Assembly: GCF_007993735.1 (NCBI RefSeq)
Contig: NZ_CP042453.1
Coordinates: 558,001-622,000, forward strand
Direction of reading: 5' to 3'
Source: Arenimonas daejeonensis
GTDB taxonomy: Bacteria; Pseudomonadota; Gammaproteobacteria; Xanthomonadales; Xanthomonadaceae
Length of the DNA stretch: 64,000 nucleotides
Positions 38,585 to 48,070 of this stretch are shown here, in pieces (position 1 is the first letter of the stretch; every line of letters starts with the position of its first letter). Made by a program: the position numbers and the translations under genes. The notes below the pieces were generated by a model that worked only from the letters and a program-made list of their open reading frames with translations, did no database searches and had not been told where the DNA came from.

Positions 38585-39516
38585 CTAGAGCAGGTTGCGG
38601 TCGAGGAAATCCCGGATCCGCGGCACCAGCACTTCGTGCTTGTCTTCCAGCACGTAGTGGCCGGCGTCTTCGTAGATCTGCTTCTCGGCGCGCGGCAGCG
38701 CCCGCTCGAAACCCTTCAGGAAATGGTCGTCGAACACGAAGTCCTTCAGGCCCCAGCCGAGGAAGGCCGGGCGGTCCGCGAAGGACGCCAGGCGGCGGCC
38801 CGCGTCCTCGACCAGGTCCCAGGCGCGGTCGCCCGGGCCCAGCGGGATGTCCTGCACGAAGCGCACGGTGGAAATGCGGTTGGCCCAGCTGTCGTAGGGC
38901 GCCAGCAGCGCGGCCTTCACTTCCGGCGACAGCGGACGCACCACGCCGTCGCGCGCCGCACCCGCCGCGAAGGCGTTGGCGCCGCGGATCAGCCATTCGC
39001 CCAGCGCCCAGTTGCGGCCCAGGTTCAACTGCCAGGGCAGCGCCTTGGCGGCCGGCAGCGGGAAAGCGGCGGTGTTGAGGATGACCAGGCGCTTCACGCG
39101 CGCGGCGTGTTTGAGCGCCCAGCCGAAGCCGATCATGCCGCCCCAGTCGTGCACGGCGAGGGTGATGTCATTGCCGAGGTTGAGCGAATCGAGCAGCCGG
39201 TCCAGGTCCTGCACACGGTTGCGCAGCGTGTAGCCGTAGTCGGCGTCGGCGGGTTTGTCCGACAGGCCCATGCCGATGTGGTCGGGCACGATGCAGCGGT
39301 AATCGTCCTGCAGGCCGCGCACCATAGGTGGCGCCAGTAGTAGGACCAGGACGGGTTGCCGTGCAGCATCACCACCGGGTCGCCCTCGCCTTCGTCCAGG
39401 TAGGACTGCTGCAGCCCGTTCGGGTGCAGGAAGGTCTTCGGCGTCCAGGGATAGTCCGGGAACGGGCCCTTGGCCAGGATCCGGGACTGTTCGGGGGTCA
39501 GGGCGGTGTCGGTCAT
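38585..39516 (-). CDS. oleB: Beta-lactone decarboxylase OleB (alpha/beta hydrolase fold), frameshifted
   Basis: 310 aa after repair. Haloalkane dehalogenase-like fold: oxyanion motif HGNPSWSYYWR, nucleophile Asp in VHDWGGMIG, and the base His in DAGHYVLED near the end. OleB removes CO2 from the OleC beta-lactone to leave a cis-olefin. A base is missing near 39324-39327; adding one gives W-R-H-L-x-V-R-G-L-Q-D-D-Y. It follows oleA after 127 bases that include a terminator-like hairpin. Confidence 0.93.
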
Positions 39517-39551
39517 AGGGGCGGGATTCTACGCGACACGACGGCGAGGCC

Positions 39552-39579
39552 AATAAAAAGCCCGCCGGAGGGCGGGCTT
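39552..39579 (-). terminator. Rho-independent terminator between oleA and oleB
   Basis: Nine-base stem AAGCCCGCC / GGCGGGCTT, loop GGAG, followed on the minus strand by TTTTTATTG. It would end or attenuate transcripts leaving oleA before oleB. Confidence 0.85.
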
Positions 39580-39608
39580 GGCGGCGAGAGTGATTCCCCT
39601 CTCCGCGG

Positions 39609-39631
39609 CCCTCTCCCGCAAGGGGAGAGGG
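39609..39631. repeat. GC-rich palindrome, CCCTCTCCC type
   Basis: CCCTCTCCCG, a short CAA loop, then GGGGAGAGGG, just downstream of the oleA stop. Such repeats are dispersed widely in related genomes. Confidence 0.65.
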
Positions 39632-39643
39632 AGAAGTGCTGCT

Positions 39644-40660
39644 TTACCAGACGACTTCGGCCATCGAGCAGTTCAGGCCCGAGCCGATGCCCAGCAGGGC
39701 GACGCGGTCGCCCTTCTTCAGGCGGCCCATTTCCTTGAGCTTGCTCAGCACGATCGGCACCGAGGCCGGGCCGATGTTGCCGTGCTCGTTGAAGATGGTC
39801 AGCACCTTCTTCGGGTCGATGCCGAAGGCCTTGATGAAGGCCTGGGTGTGCACCTGGCTGACCTGGTGGATGACGAATTCGTCCAGCTCGTCCACCACCC
39901 AGCCCAGCGCCTGGCGGGCGGCGCCGAAGGTGGCGGTGGCCAGCTTCAGGCCTTCGATCAGCAGCATGCGGGTGTCGGTGACCATGCGGTCGAGGTTGCC
40001 GCGGCACAGGGTGTTCCACTGCGTGGCGGCCTTGGTGACGCCGCCGCGGTATCTGGGCGCGTCCGGGGTCAGTTCGGTGCGCGAGAGCACCATCGCGGCG
40101 GCGCCGCAGCCGAGGGTGAGCGTGGCCAGTTCGTTGCGGAACTGTTCTTCGGTCACGTCCGGGGCACTCAGGCGCTCGAGCGTCTTCTTGTAGGCGAGGT
40201 TGGCGGTTTCGCCGTCCACGACCAGGGCGTAGTCGATCTCGCCGCGTTCGATCATGCGGCTGGCGATGTCCATGCCGTTGAGGAAGGCCAGGCAGGCGTT
40301 GGCGACGTCGAAGTTCTGGCAGTTCTCGCCCAGGCCCAGGTTGCCCGAGACGATGGAGGCGGTGGACGGCTCCAGGAAGTCGCGGCTGACCGAGGTGTTC
40401 ACCAGCAGGCCGATCTTCGCGCGGTCGATGCCGGCGTCGGCGATCGCCTTCTCGGCGGCCAGGGTCGCGGCGTCGGACGCCTCGACCTCGTCACCCCAGA
40501 GGCGGCGGGCATAGATGCCGGCGATGTCCTGCAGGACGTCGGTCTTGATGCCGAGGCGGTCCATCGTGGGCTGGAGCTGGGCATTGATATCGGCCGAGCT
40601 CAGGCGGTTGGGCGCATCGATGTGCGCGAGGCCGGCAATGGAAACGTGCTGGAACAGCAT
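39644..40660 (-). CDS. oleA: Acyl-CoA head-to-head condensing enzyme OleA (thiolase fold)
   Basis: 338 aa, the same length as Xanthomonas OleA. It joins two acyl-CoA chains (non-decarboxylating Claisen condensation) to a 2-alkyl-3-ketoacid. Catalytic Cys123 is in VANACLAF; His in VIHQVSQVH and Asn in NEHGNIGPAS complete the triad. The C-terminal LLGIGSGLNCSMAEVVW is typical. First gene of the locus, transcribed toward oleBCD. No frameshift here. Confidence 0.96.
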   Translation of the reverse strand: MLFQHVSIAGLAHIDAPNRLSSADINAQLQPTMDRLGIKTDVLQDIAGIYARRLWGDEVEASDAATLAAEKAIADAGIDRAKIGLLVNTSVSRDFLEPSTASIVSGNLGLGENCQNFDVANACLAFLNGMDIASRMIERGEIDYALVVDGETANLAYKKTLERLSAPDVTEEQFRNELATLTLGCGAAAMVLSRTELTPDAPRYRGGVTKAATQWNTLCRGNLDRMVTDTRMLLIEGLKLATATFGAARQALGWVVDELDEFVIHQVSQVHTQAFIKAFGIDPKKVLTIFNEHGNIGPASVPIVLSKLKEMGRLKKGDRVALLGIGSGLNCSMAEVVW

Positions 40661-40706
40661 GGGCAGGGTCGCCTTCGGGGAAACCCGCGAAGATTACCCT
40701 TTTCAG

Positions 40707-40731
40707 GCCCCCGGCTCCACTTCGGGGGCCG
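40707..40731. repeat. 8-bp GC-rich palindrome between oleA and the DUF4156 gene
   Basis: GGCCCCCG and CGGGGGCC face each other across about nine bases. No T run follows on the minus strand, so a terminator role for the upstream lipoprotein gene is doubtful. Confidence 0.45.
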
Positions 40732-40757
40732 GCGGCGTGAAGACCGTGACCGGAAAC

Positions 40758-41147
40758 TCAGTCCTGGACCGGGTTCACCGTGCCCTCGGTTTCGGCGGCC
40801 GGCGTGCCAGCCGGCGCCGTGCCGATGCGGGCGCTGCCGCAGCGGAAAGCCAGGAAACGCTGCTCGCCGTCTTCCGGCTCGCCCTTGGGCATCACGGTGT
40901 CGGCCTGCAGGCCGGGGGCCTCGTTGCGGGCCAGGGTCTCCAGCTCGTCGCGCACCCGGATGTTGTTGCGCTCATAGGGCCCCAGGCGGTTCTTGACCGA
41001 TACCGACACTTCGCCGCGCTTCTCGCAGGCGCCCAGGTCCTGGCCGGCGCGCGCCACCCGCACCTCGGCGCCACCCGGGGCCATCTTGACCCACGTACAG
41101 GCGGAGACGACGGGAACAAGAAGCAAAGCCAGTGCAAGCGTTCGCAT
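40758..41147 (-). CDS. DUF4156 lipoprotein
   Basis: 129 aa. Lipoprotein signal MRTLALALLLVPVVSAC, with Cys17 as the lipid-modified residue. The mature part has two further cysteines (GACEKRGEV and AFRCGSARI) and the DUF4156 pattern RNNIRVRDELETLARNEA.GLQADTVMP. YjeI of E. coli is in the same family. It is probably outer-membrane attached; the role is unknown. The tail after residue 110 is low complexity. Confidence 0.85.
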   Translation of the reverse strand: MRTLALALLLVPVVSACTWVKMAPGGAEVRVARAGQDLGACEKRGEVSVSVKNRLGPYERNNIRVRDELETLARNEAPGLQADTVMPKGEPEDGEQRFLAFRCGSARIGTAPAGTPAAETEGTVNPVQD

Positions 41148-41241
41148 GAAGGTCTCTCCAAAGAGTACGGGCGGGATTGTCGCCCCGCCCGCACTGAACC
41201 GGCAATGACGCGTTCGCGCTTCGAAGTTCCACCCCTCCCGG

Positions 41242-41319
41242 CCTCCCCCTGCAAGCAGGGGGAGGAGAAATGTGGGCCCTTGCGAAAGACGGACTCCCTC
41301 CCCTGCTTGCAGGGGAGGG
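41242..41319. repeat. Pair of CCTCCCCTGC-type palindromes
   Basis: Palindrome A (41242-41265) has an 11-base stem with loop AA; palindrome B (41296-41319) has an 11-base stem with loop TT. They share the core CTCCCCTGC and lie in the gap between the M16 peptidase stop and the lipoprotein start. A nine-G run follows at 41322-41330. Confidence 0.75.
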
Positions 41320-41345
41320 CTGGGGGGGGGTGTACGCGGAGCAGG

Positions 41346-44212
41346 TTACTTCGCCGCCACCGGCTTCCCATCCGCGTCCACCACCTGCACCTCGCCGAGA
41401 TCCAGCGCACGCACACCGGCCTCGATCTTGGACAGGTCGCCCACCACCACCCAGGTCAGCGCCTGCGGCTGCAGGGTGCGGGCGGCGGCGTTGACCTCTT
41501 CGGGCGTCAGCGCTTCAACCTTGGCGCGGCGCTGCACCACGTAATCGTCCGGGCGCTGGTAGCGCACGATGCCGCCGATCGCGCCCATCACCGCGCCGGC
41601 GGTTTCGTACGAACCGGGCAGGCTGCGGATCTCGGTGGCCTGGATCTTGGCCACTTCCTCGGCCTTGGCCGGCACCTTGCCGCTGGCGTACTCGCTGATC
41701 TCGCGCTGCAGTTCGGCGATCGACTCGGTGGTCTTGTCGATCTGCACCGCCGCGAACGCCATCCACGGGCGCTGGCCCTTGGCACCGGACACCCAGCTGT
41801 AGGAACCGTAGGCCCAGTGTTTGTCTTCGCGCAGGTTCATGTTCAGGCGCGAGCTGAACTCGCCGCCCAGCACCGAGTTGGCGATCTCGAACTCGGTGGC
41901 CTTCGGGTCCATGGTCGAAGGCACGACCTGGCCGACGAAGACATTGGCCTGGATCGCACCCGGCTGGTCCACCAGGAACACGCGCGGCTTGGCCGGCAGG
42001 GCCACCGACGGCACCACCACCGGCTTCGGCGCCGGGCCGGCACCCTTCCAGCTGCCCAGGTGCTTCTCGAGCACCGGCGTGATTTCGGCCAGCGTGGTAT
42101 CGCCGACCACGATCAGGGTCGCGCCCTCGGGCCGCACCCACTCGCGATGGAACGCCTGCAGGTCGGCGCGCGTCAGCGACTGGATCGAGGCTTCGTCGCC
42201 GCTGCCGCTGAACGGGATCGCGTACGGGTGGCCTTCGTTGTAGAGCAGCGGCGGCAGCAGGCGCAGCGCGGCCGAATTCGGGCGCGCCTTCTCCTGCTTG
42301 ATGCCGGCGATCCAGGTCTGGCGCACGCGCTCGATTTCCTTTTCGTCGAAACGCGGCTCGCGCAGCATGGTCGCGAACAGCTGCACCGACGGCTCCGGGT
42401 TCTGCTTCAGCGCCGACAGGTAGGCGTTGCCCCCGTCGAGCGAGGCACCGGCGCCGAGCTGCGCGCCCAGCGCTTCGGCGCGGTCGCCGAAGGCCAGGGC
42501 GTCGTAGTTGCCGGCGCCTTCGTCGAGCATGCCCAGGGTGAAGCTGGCGGTGCCGAGCTTGCGGCCGACGTCGGCCACGTAACCGGCCGGCAGCTCCAGG
42601 CTCAGGCGCACCACCGGAATGTCGTGGCGTTCGGCCAGGATCACCTGCACGCCGTTCGACAGCGTGGCGCGCTGCAGCGCCGGGAACTTCAACGCCGGGA
42701 ATTCCGTGGTCACCGGCACGCCCTGGCTGCGGTCCACGTCGGACTCGAGCGTGGTGTACTTCGGGTCGGCGGCCGGCACCGGCGCCATGTCCGGATGCGT
42801 CTTGCTTTCTTCCTCCACCGTGGCCACGCGCTCGCCCGGCGTCACCACCGGGGTGTGGTCGCCCTTGGCCAGCCAGCGGTTGCCGGCGGCGATCAGGTCG
42901 GCGGCGGTGGCGGTTTCGATCGTGCGCAGGCCGTCGCGGAAGCAGCCCGGGTCCTTGGCGAACACGGCGCACTCGGCCAGGGCGTCGGCCTTGCCGCCGA
43001 AACCGCCGATGCGCTCGATGCCGCGCACGAAGCCGGCGGTGAACACGGTGCGCGCCTGCTCGAGTTCGGCCTTGCTGGGACCGTCGGCCAGCAGCTTCGC
43101 CATCTCTTCATCGAGCGCGGCTTCGACCTTGGCCACGTCCACGCCCTGCTTCACGTCCACCTGCACGAAGAACAGGCCGCCCAGCTGGTTCGGCCAGGCA
43201 CCGGCGGAAACGCTGTCGGCCAGCTTGTCCTGGAACACCAGGCGCTTGTCCAGGCGCGAGCTCCTGGAACCGCCCAGCACCTGCGACAGCAGCTGCAGGC
43301 GCTCGACGTCGGCCTGGCCGTATTCGGCGGCGTTCCAGACGCGGTACACGCGCGCCTGCGGCACGTTGTCGGTCATCACCTCGCGGGTGGAGGCGGTGCG
43401 CGGCGCCGGGTCGACCTTGGGCTGGGCCATGCTCGGGCCGGCCGGGATGTCGCCGAAATATTTCGCGACCTTCTGCTTCGCGGTGGCGACGTCGATGTCG
43501 CCGGCCAGCACCAGCACGGCATTGTTGGGGCCGTACCAGGTCTTGAAGAAACGCTGCACGTCCTCGAGCGAGGCGGCGTTGAGGTCGCTCATCGAGCCGA
43601 TGGTCATCCAGCTGTAGGGATGGCCCTTGGGATAGCTGGCCTTGAGCAGGCGCTCGAACACCTGGCCGTAGGGCTGGTTCTCGCCCTGGCGCTTTTCGTT
43701 CTGCACCACGCCGCGCTGCTCGTCCAGCACGTCCAGGTGACGGCGCCGAGGAAGTGGCCCATGCGGTCGGACTCCATCCACAGCGCCATGTCCAGCGCGG
43801 TGGTGGGCACGTTCTGGAAGTAGTTGGTGCGGTCGGAATTGGTGGTGCCGTTCTGGTCGGTGGCGCCGACCAGTTCGAACGGGGTGAAGAATTCACCCTG
43901 GTGGTTTTCGCTGCTCTGGAACATCAGGTGTTCGAACAGGTGCGCGAAACCGGTGCGGCCGGGCACCTCGTTCTTCGCGCCGACGTGGTACCAGATATTC
44001 ACCGCGACGATCGGCGCCTTGCGGTCGGTGTGCACGATCACGCGCAAGCCATTGGGCAGGGTGAATTCTTCGAAGGCGATATCGGCGGGCAGGGCCGCGG
44101 CGGCCTGTTCCCGGGCCAGCGCGTCCGGCGAGTGCAGCGGCGAGAAGCTGGCGACGGCGAGGCCGAGGGCCAGGGCAAGCGCGCGGACGCGCGGACGGCG
44201 GTTCTGGGTCAT
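41346..44212 (-). CDS. M16-family zinc metallopeptidase, exported, frameshifted
   Basis: About 955 aa after repair: signal peptide (VRALALALGLAVASFSPLHSPDALA) and two tandem M16 halves. The first half has the inverted zinc motif HLFEH with a downstream Glu; the second half (from about residue 480, ATLSNGVQVILAERHDIPVVRL) lacks it, as is usual for the non-catalytic half. Members degrade peptides in the periplasm, like pitrilysin. One C is missing at a CCAGG site near 43733-43737; adding it gives A-V-T-L-D-V-L-D-E-Q-R-G-V-V-Q-N-E. No operon partner. Confidence 0.92.
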
Positions 44213-44481
44213 TCGGGTACCTTGCAGTGACGGCCGGATATACCGGGGACCCGAATCCTAGCCTGCCTTGGCGGGGCACACACTAGGCCGGAGGCCATGA
44301 TCACGGGCAGTTTCGCGCTGGCGTCCCGGCGGGCGGCTCCGGACGCAGCCGTACGGCTTTCCCGGCGGGCGGCGTCGTATTGGGCGAACGTCCATTTGAC
44401 TGCCATATACCCTTGTGAAATCGTGGGACGGCTCAGGTGTGTACCGGGATTTCAGGGGCACAACAAAAGGAGTGCGTCACG
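44213..44481. other. Intergenic region, 269 bases, divergent promoters
   Basis: It lies between the M16 peptidase start and the charged-repeat protein start. A possible -35 TTGACT is at 44396-44401; no matching -10 is convincing. Nothing else was recognised. Confidence 0.4.
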
Positions 44482-44781
44482 ATGAGTCATGTCACGGGAT
44501 TTCGGTTTGGAGCCCTGGCCGTGCTGATCACGGCAGGTGTGATGGCCTGGCCCGAGCCTGCGTCCGCGCAGACCCGGGGCATGGAGCGCCGCGATGACCG
44601 CCGCGATGACCGCGGTGAAAAGCGCGACATCAAGCAGGACGGGCGCGAGGCTGGGCGCGACGCGAAAGAGGAATGCAAGGACGCCGGCGGCAACCGCATC
44701 GAATGCCGCCAGGAAAAGCGCGATATCAAGCAGGACTCACGCCAGGAAGGGCGCTCGGAAAAGCACGACGGCGACGATTGA
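44482..44781 (+). CDS. Small exported highly charged protein with EKRDIKQD repeats
   Basis: 99 aa. Signal peptide (FGALAVLITAGVMAWPEPASAQ), then a chain almost wholly of D, E, K, R, G and Q: RRDDRRDDRGEKRDIKQD, a spacer with two cysteines (KEECKDAGGNRIECRQ), and a second EKRDIKQD. The two octapeptides are 38 residues apart. The start has AAAAGGAG eleven bases ahead. Probably periplasmic and disordered. I do not recognise a family. Followed by a hairpin and T-rich tract. Confidence 0.7.
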   Translation: MSHVTGFRFGALAVLITAGVMAWPEPASAQTRGMERRDDRRDDRGEKRDIKQDGREAGRDAKEECKDAGGNRIECRQEKRDIKQDSRQEGRSEKHDGDD

Positions 44782-44815
44782 ACCGTCACGGCGGGATATC
44801 ACGCCGGTCATGGCG

Positions 44816-44848
44816 CGGGGCTGGGGTTTCCCGGCCCCGTTTCCTTTT
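44816..44848 (+). terminator. Probable rho-independent terminator
   Basis: CGGGGCTGGG pairs with CCCGGCCCCG (one G-T pair) across GTTT, then TTTCCTTTT. It is 35 bases after the stop of the charged-repeat protein gene. Confidence 0.7.
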
Positions 44849-45007
44849 AGAGGGTGGAGCCCGGAGCTGTCCGGCGCGGGTGTCCGGTCCGCGGCGCGGA
44901 CGCCTGCGGACAGATCCGCGCCTGACGCAAGCCATTGATTTTTGTTGATTCCAGGACTTGGCACGGTTCCTGCTGTCTCCAGGGAAAGTGATCCCGAGGA
45001 CGACGCC

Positions 45008-45241
45008 ATGAGCCACCGACTCTCCACTCCGATCCATCGCAGCCTGTTCTGCCTGCCCCTGTTGGCCGTGGCTCTCGCCGCCGCCATGCATGAGCCTCCC
45101 TCCCTGGGGCTGAGCCTGGAACGGGTCGTCGCCGCCGGCGTCGATTGCAGCAACGCGCCGCGGCCCGCCGGCATGCTCGCCCTGGCCCGCATGCCCGGCG
45201 ACCTGGGCCTGATCAGCCGCCGCATCCACTGCGCCGGCTGA
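45008..45241 (+). CDS. Small exported protein, hypothetical
   Basis: 77 aa. A likely signal peptide (HRSLFCLPLLAVALAAAM) precedes about 45 residues containing two cysteines (DCSNAP and HCAG). There is no recognisable family. GAGGAC lies about nine bases upstream of the ATG. It ends 29 bases before trmL. Coding potential is plausible but not certain. Confidence 0.5.
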   Translation: MSHRLSTPIHRSLFCLPLLAVALAAAMHEPPSLGLSLERVVAAGVDCSNAPRPAGMLALARMPGDLGLISRRIHCAG

Positions 45242-45270
45242 AGCGCGGGCCGGCGATGGATAATCGCCGG

Positions 45271-45744
45271 ATGCTCAACGTCATCCTCTACCAACCCGAG
45301 ATCCCGCCCAACACCGGCAACATCATCCGGCTGTGCGCCAACACCGGCGCCGGGCTGCACCTGGTCGAACCACTCGGCTTCGATCTCGAGGACGCGAAGC
45401 TTCGCCGCGCCGGACTCGACTACCACGAATTCGCACGTGTGCATCGGCATGCTTCGCTCGAACACTGCCTGGAATTCCTGAACGCGCCACGGCTGTTCGC
45501 ATTCAGCGCGCGTTCGAGCAATCGCTACGATCGCGTCGCCTATCAGCTGAACGATGCGTTCGTGTTCGGTCCGGAAACGCGCGGCCTGCCCGACGCCGTG
45601 ATGGCGCGAATACCGCTTGAAAACAGGCTCCGCCTGCCCATGCGCGCGGGACAACGCAGTCTCAATCTTTCCAACGCCGTCGCGGTCGCGGTGTTCGAAG
45701 CCTGGCGGCAATCCGGCTTCGCCGATGCCGCGATGCATGACTGA
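45271..45744 (+). CDS. trmL: tRNA (cytidine/uridine-2'-O-)-methyltransferase TrmL
   Basis: 157 aa, SPOUT fold. It 2'-O-methylates the wobble base 34 of tRNA-Leu using SAM. Start M-L-N-V-I-L-Y-Q-P-E-I-P-P-N-T-G-N-I-I-R-L is the conserved N-terminus; FGPETRGLP and the knot motif RSLNLSNAVAVAVFEAWRQ follow. An ATG 15 bases upstream (M-D-N-R-R) is possible but lacks conservation. Confidence 0.93.
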   Translation: MLNVILYQPEIPPNTGNIIRLCANTGAGLHLVEPLGFDLEDAKLRRAGLDYHEFARVHRHASLEHCLEFLNAPRLFAFSARSSNRYDRVAYQLNDAFVFGPETRGLPDAVMARIPLENRLRLPMRAGQRSLNLSNAVAVAVFEAWRQSGFADAAMHD

Positions 45745-45858
45745 CGACACGGGTCGCATCAAAACATCGCGTCGTTAATCCCGCGTTACGTTGCACTTCC
45801 CATACTCGGCCCTGCGCTCCCCACGGGCGTCCCCAAAGTCGAAATAAGGAAGTTCAAC

Positions 45859-46416
45859 ATGAAGCGTTCCCTTCTTGCCCTGGCCCTGCTCGCCACCGTT
45901 CCCTTCGCCGCCCAGGCCGACGACAAGCTCAGCTACACCTATGTCGAAGGCAACTACCTGAACACCCAGGGCGACAACAGCCTCGATGCCGACGGCTTCG
46001 GCCTGCGCGGTTCCTACGAGTTCGGCCAGTCCGGCTTCTACGCGTTTGGCGGCTACTCGCAGACCGAATTCGACGACACCAACATCGACGCCGACACCAC
46101 CGACTTCGGCCTGGGTTACCACCACAGCCTCGGCGCCAACGCCGACCTGATCGGTGAAGTGGCCCACAGCCGTTCGGACCTCGACTTCGCCAAGCTCGAC
46201 GGCTTCCGCACCTCGGTCGGTGTGCGCGGTTCGTTCAGCGACAGCTTCGAGGGCCTGATCAAGGCCAACTACTACGACGGCAGCGATTTCGACGGTGATT
46301 TCACCGGCACCGTCGGCGCCCAGTACAAGATCACCCAGACCTGGGGCATCACCGGCGAAGCCGAATTCGGCGACAACGGCGAGTCCTACCTGGTGGGCGT
46401 GCGCGCCAGCTTCTGA
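45859..46416 (+). CDS. Ax21-family outer membrane protein
   Basis: 185 aa. Signal peptide MKRSLLALALLATVPFAAQA, then alternating amphipathic strands (LSYTYVEGNYLNTQGD, GLRGSYEFGQSGFYAFGGYSQTEF) ending in VRASF, a terminal Phe as in outer membrane barrels. The Ax21 family is abundant in Xanthomonas and Stenotrophomonas and is secreted partly in vesicles. AAGGAAG gives a good ribosome site, and a strong bidirectional terminator follows. Confidence 0.9.
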   Translation: MKRSLLALALLATVPFAAQADDKLSYTYVEGNYLNTQGDNSLDADGFGLRGSYEFGQSGFYAFGGYSQTEFDDTNIDADTTDFGLGYHHSLGANADLIGEVAHSRSDLDFAKLDGFRTSVGVRGSFSDSFEGLIKANYYDGSDFDGDFTGTVGAQYKITQTWGITGEAEFGDNGESYLVGVRASF

Positions 46417-46436
46417 TCCAAGGCGTCCTGCGAATG

Positions 46437-46464
46437 AAAAGCCCGGCTTCGGCCGGGCTTTTTT
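46437..46464. terminator. Bidirectional terminator between ax21-like gene and gpsA
   Basis: GCCCGGC / GCCGGGC with TTCG loop, A run on the left and six T on the right, so it can serve both convergent genes. Confidence 0.93.
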
Positions 46465-47486
46465 ATTCGAACAGGCCTTCGGGGTATTCGGGTTTCTGCT
46501 CGCGCGACAGCAGCATGCCCAGGCCCTCGATCGGCGTGATGCGTTCGTGCAGCACCTCGCGCACCAGGGCCGAGATCGGCAGTTCGATGCCGTGGCGTTC
46601 GCCCAGGCGCATCACTTCGTCAGCGGTCTGCACCGACTCCACCACCTGGCCGATCGCCGCCACCGCTTCCTTGATGGACTGCCCGCGGCCCAGCGCCAGG
46701 CCCAGGCGGCGGTTGCGCGACAGGTCGCCCGTGCAGGTCAGCACCAGGTCGCCCAGGCCCGCCAGGCCCATCAGGGTTTCGGCACGGCCGCCGAGCGCGA
46801 CATTGAGCCGCAGCATCTCGTTGAGCCCGCGCGTGATCAGACCGGCGCGGGCGTTGAGGCCCAGTTCCATGCCATCGGCGACGCCGGTGGCGACCGCCAG
46901 CACGTTTTCATCGCGCCGCCGAGCTCGGCGCCGAGCATGTCGTTGCCGGTGTAGGCGCGGAAGGCCGCGCCGTGCAGCGCCTCGGCCACCGACAGCGCGA
47001 ACTGCTCGTCGTCCGAATGCACCGTCACTGCGGTCGGCAGGCCTGGGCCACTTCCTTGGCGAAGGACGGGCCGGTGACCACCGCCAGCGGCACGGCGAAG
47101 CCGAGCACCTGGCCGGCGACCTCGTGCAGGAAACGGCCCGAGCCGGGTTCGAAGCCCTTGGTGGCCCAGGCCACGCCGGCATGCGCGCGGCGGTGCGGCG
47201 CCAGCGCGTGCAGGGTTTCGGTGAAGGCATGGCTGGGCGTCACCACCAGCACCAGGTCGGCGCCGGCGACGGCCGCGGCCAGGTCGGTGGTGGCGGCCAG
47301 CGACGCCGGCAGCGGGATGTCCGGCAGGTAGCGCGGATTCTCGTGCCGGGTGGCGATGGCCTCGACCTGGGACGCATCACGGCCCCAGATCGTGGTCGCA
47401 TGGCCATTGCGGGCAATCAGCGACGCCAGCGCCGTGCCCCAGGAACCACTCCCGAGCACGGCGATCGCAGGCTTGGCGGTGCTCAT
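46463..47486 (-). CDS. gpsA: Glycerol-3-phosphate dehydrogenase [NAD(P)+], two frameshifts
   Basis: 341 aa when repaired. It reduces dihydroxyacetone phosphate to sn-glycerol-3-phosphate for phospholipid synthesis. Nucleotide site [12 protein letters not shown] (9-20), W-A-T-K-G-F-E and [11 protein letters not shown], the catalytic Lys in [13 protein letters not shown], then [19 protein letters not shown] is missing at 47041-47046 (CCTGG site) and an A at 46905-46908. Last of rhodanese-secB-gpsA, sixteen bases after secB. Confidence 0.93.
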
Positions 47487-47502
47487 CGGCGCCGCAGCCG
47501 GA

Positions 47503-47996
47503 TCAGGCGTTGCCGGCCTCGGCCGCCGGACCGCCCTGGGCGGCTTCGGCGCGACGACGCAGGCCTTCGGCGTACAGCGCCTCGAAGTTGATCGGCTGCA
47601 GGTAGAACGGCGGGAAGCCGCCCTGCGCGACCAGGTCGCCGATCGCCTGGCGGGCGTACGGGAACAGCACGTTCGGGCAGTAGGTGCCCAGCATCATGTC
47701 CAGGGTGCGGTCGTCGAAACCGGCCAGGCCGAACAGGCCGGCCTGCTCGAGCTCGGCCAGGTACACGGTCTTCTCGCCCAGCTTGCAGGTCAGGGTGATG
47801 CCGGGGCCACTTCGAACACGCCGTCGGCGGCGCGGGCCACCTTCTGGTTGAGGTTGAGCTCGAGGTTCGGCTGGCCCGGCTCGTTGAAGATCTGCGGCGC
47901 GCCCGGGACTTCGAAGGACACGTCCTTGACGTAGATCTTCTGGATGGTGAACTGCGCCTGTTCGGCGCCAGTGGCACCATTGTTCTGCTCGGCCAT
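47503..47996 (-). CDS. secB: Protein-export chaperone SecB, frameshifted
   Basis: 164 aa after repair. It keeps preproteins unfolded and hands them to SecA. Conserved [22 protein letters not shown] and L-N-L-N-Q-K-V, then [15 protein letters not shown] and the [36 protein letters not shown] block. A C is missing in the run at 47803-47806; adding it gives E-V-A-P-G-I-T-L-T-C. Upstream of gpsA as in E. coli. Confidence 0.95.
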
Positions 47997-48070
47997 GACG
48001 GCAACTCCGGGAAAGGTGGAAAGGTGAAAGGGCCGCGATTATCGCATGCCCGGCTGTTCCGGGTCCGCGC

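Noticed and set aside
41322-41330. Nine-G run as a phase-variation tract
   Set aside because: It is intergenic, outside any promoter spacing I can identify, and homopolymer length is unreliable in this sequence.
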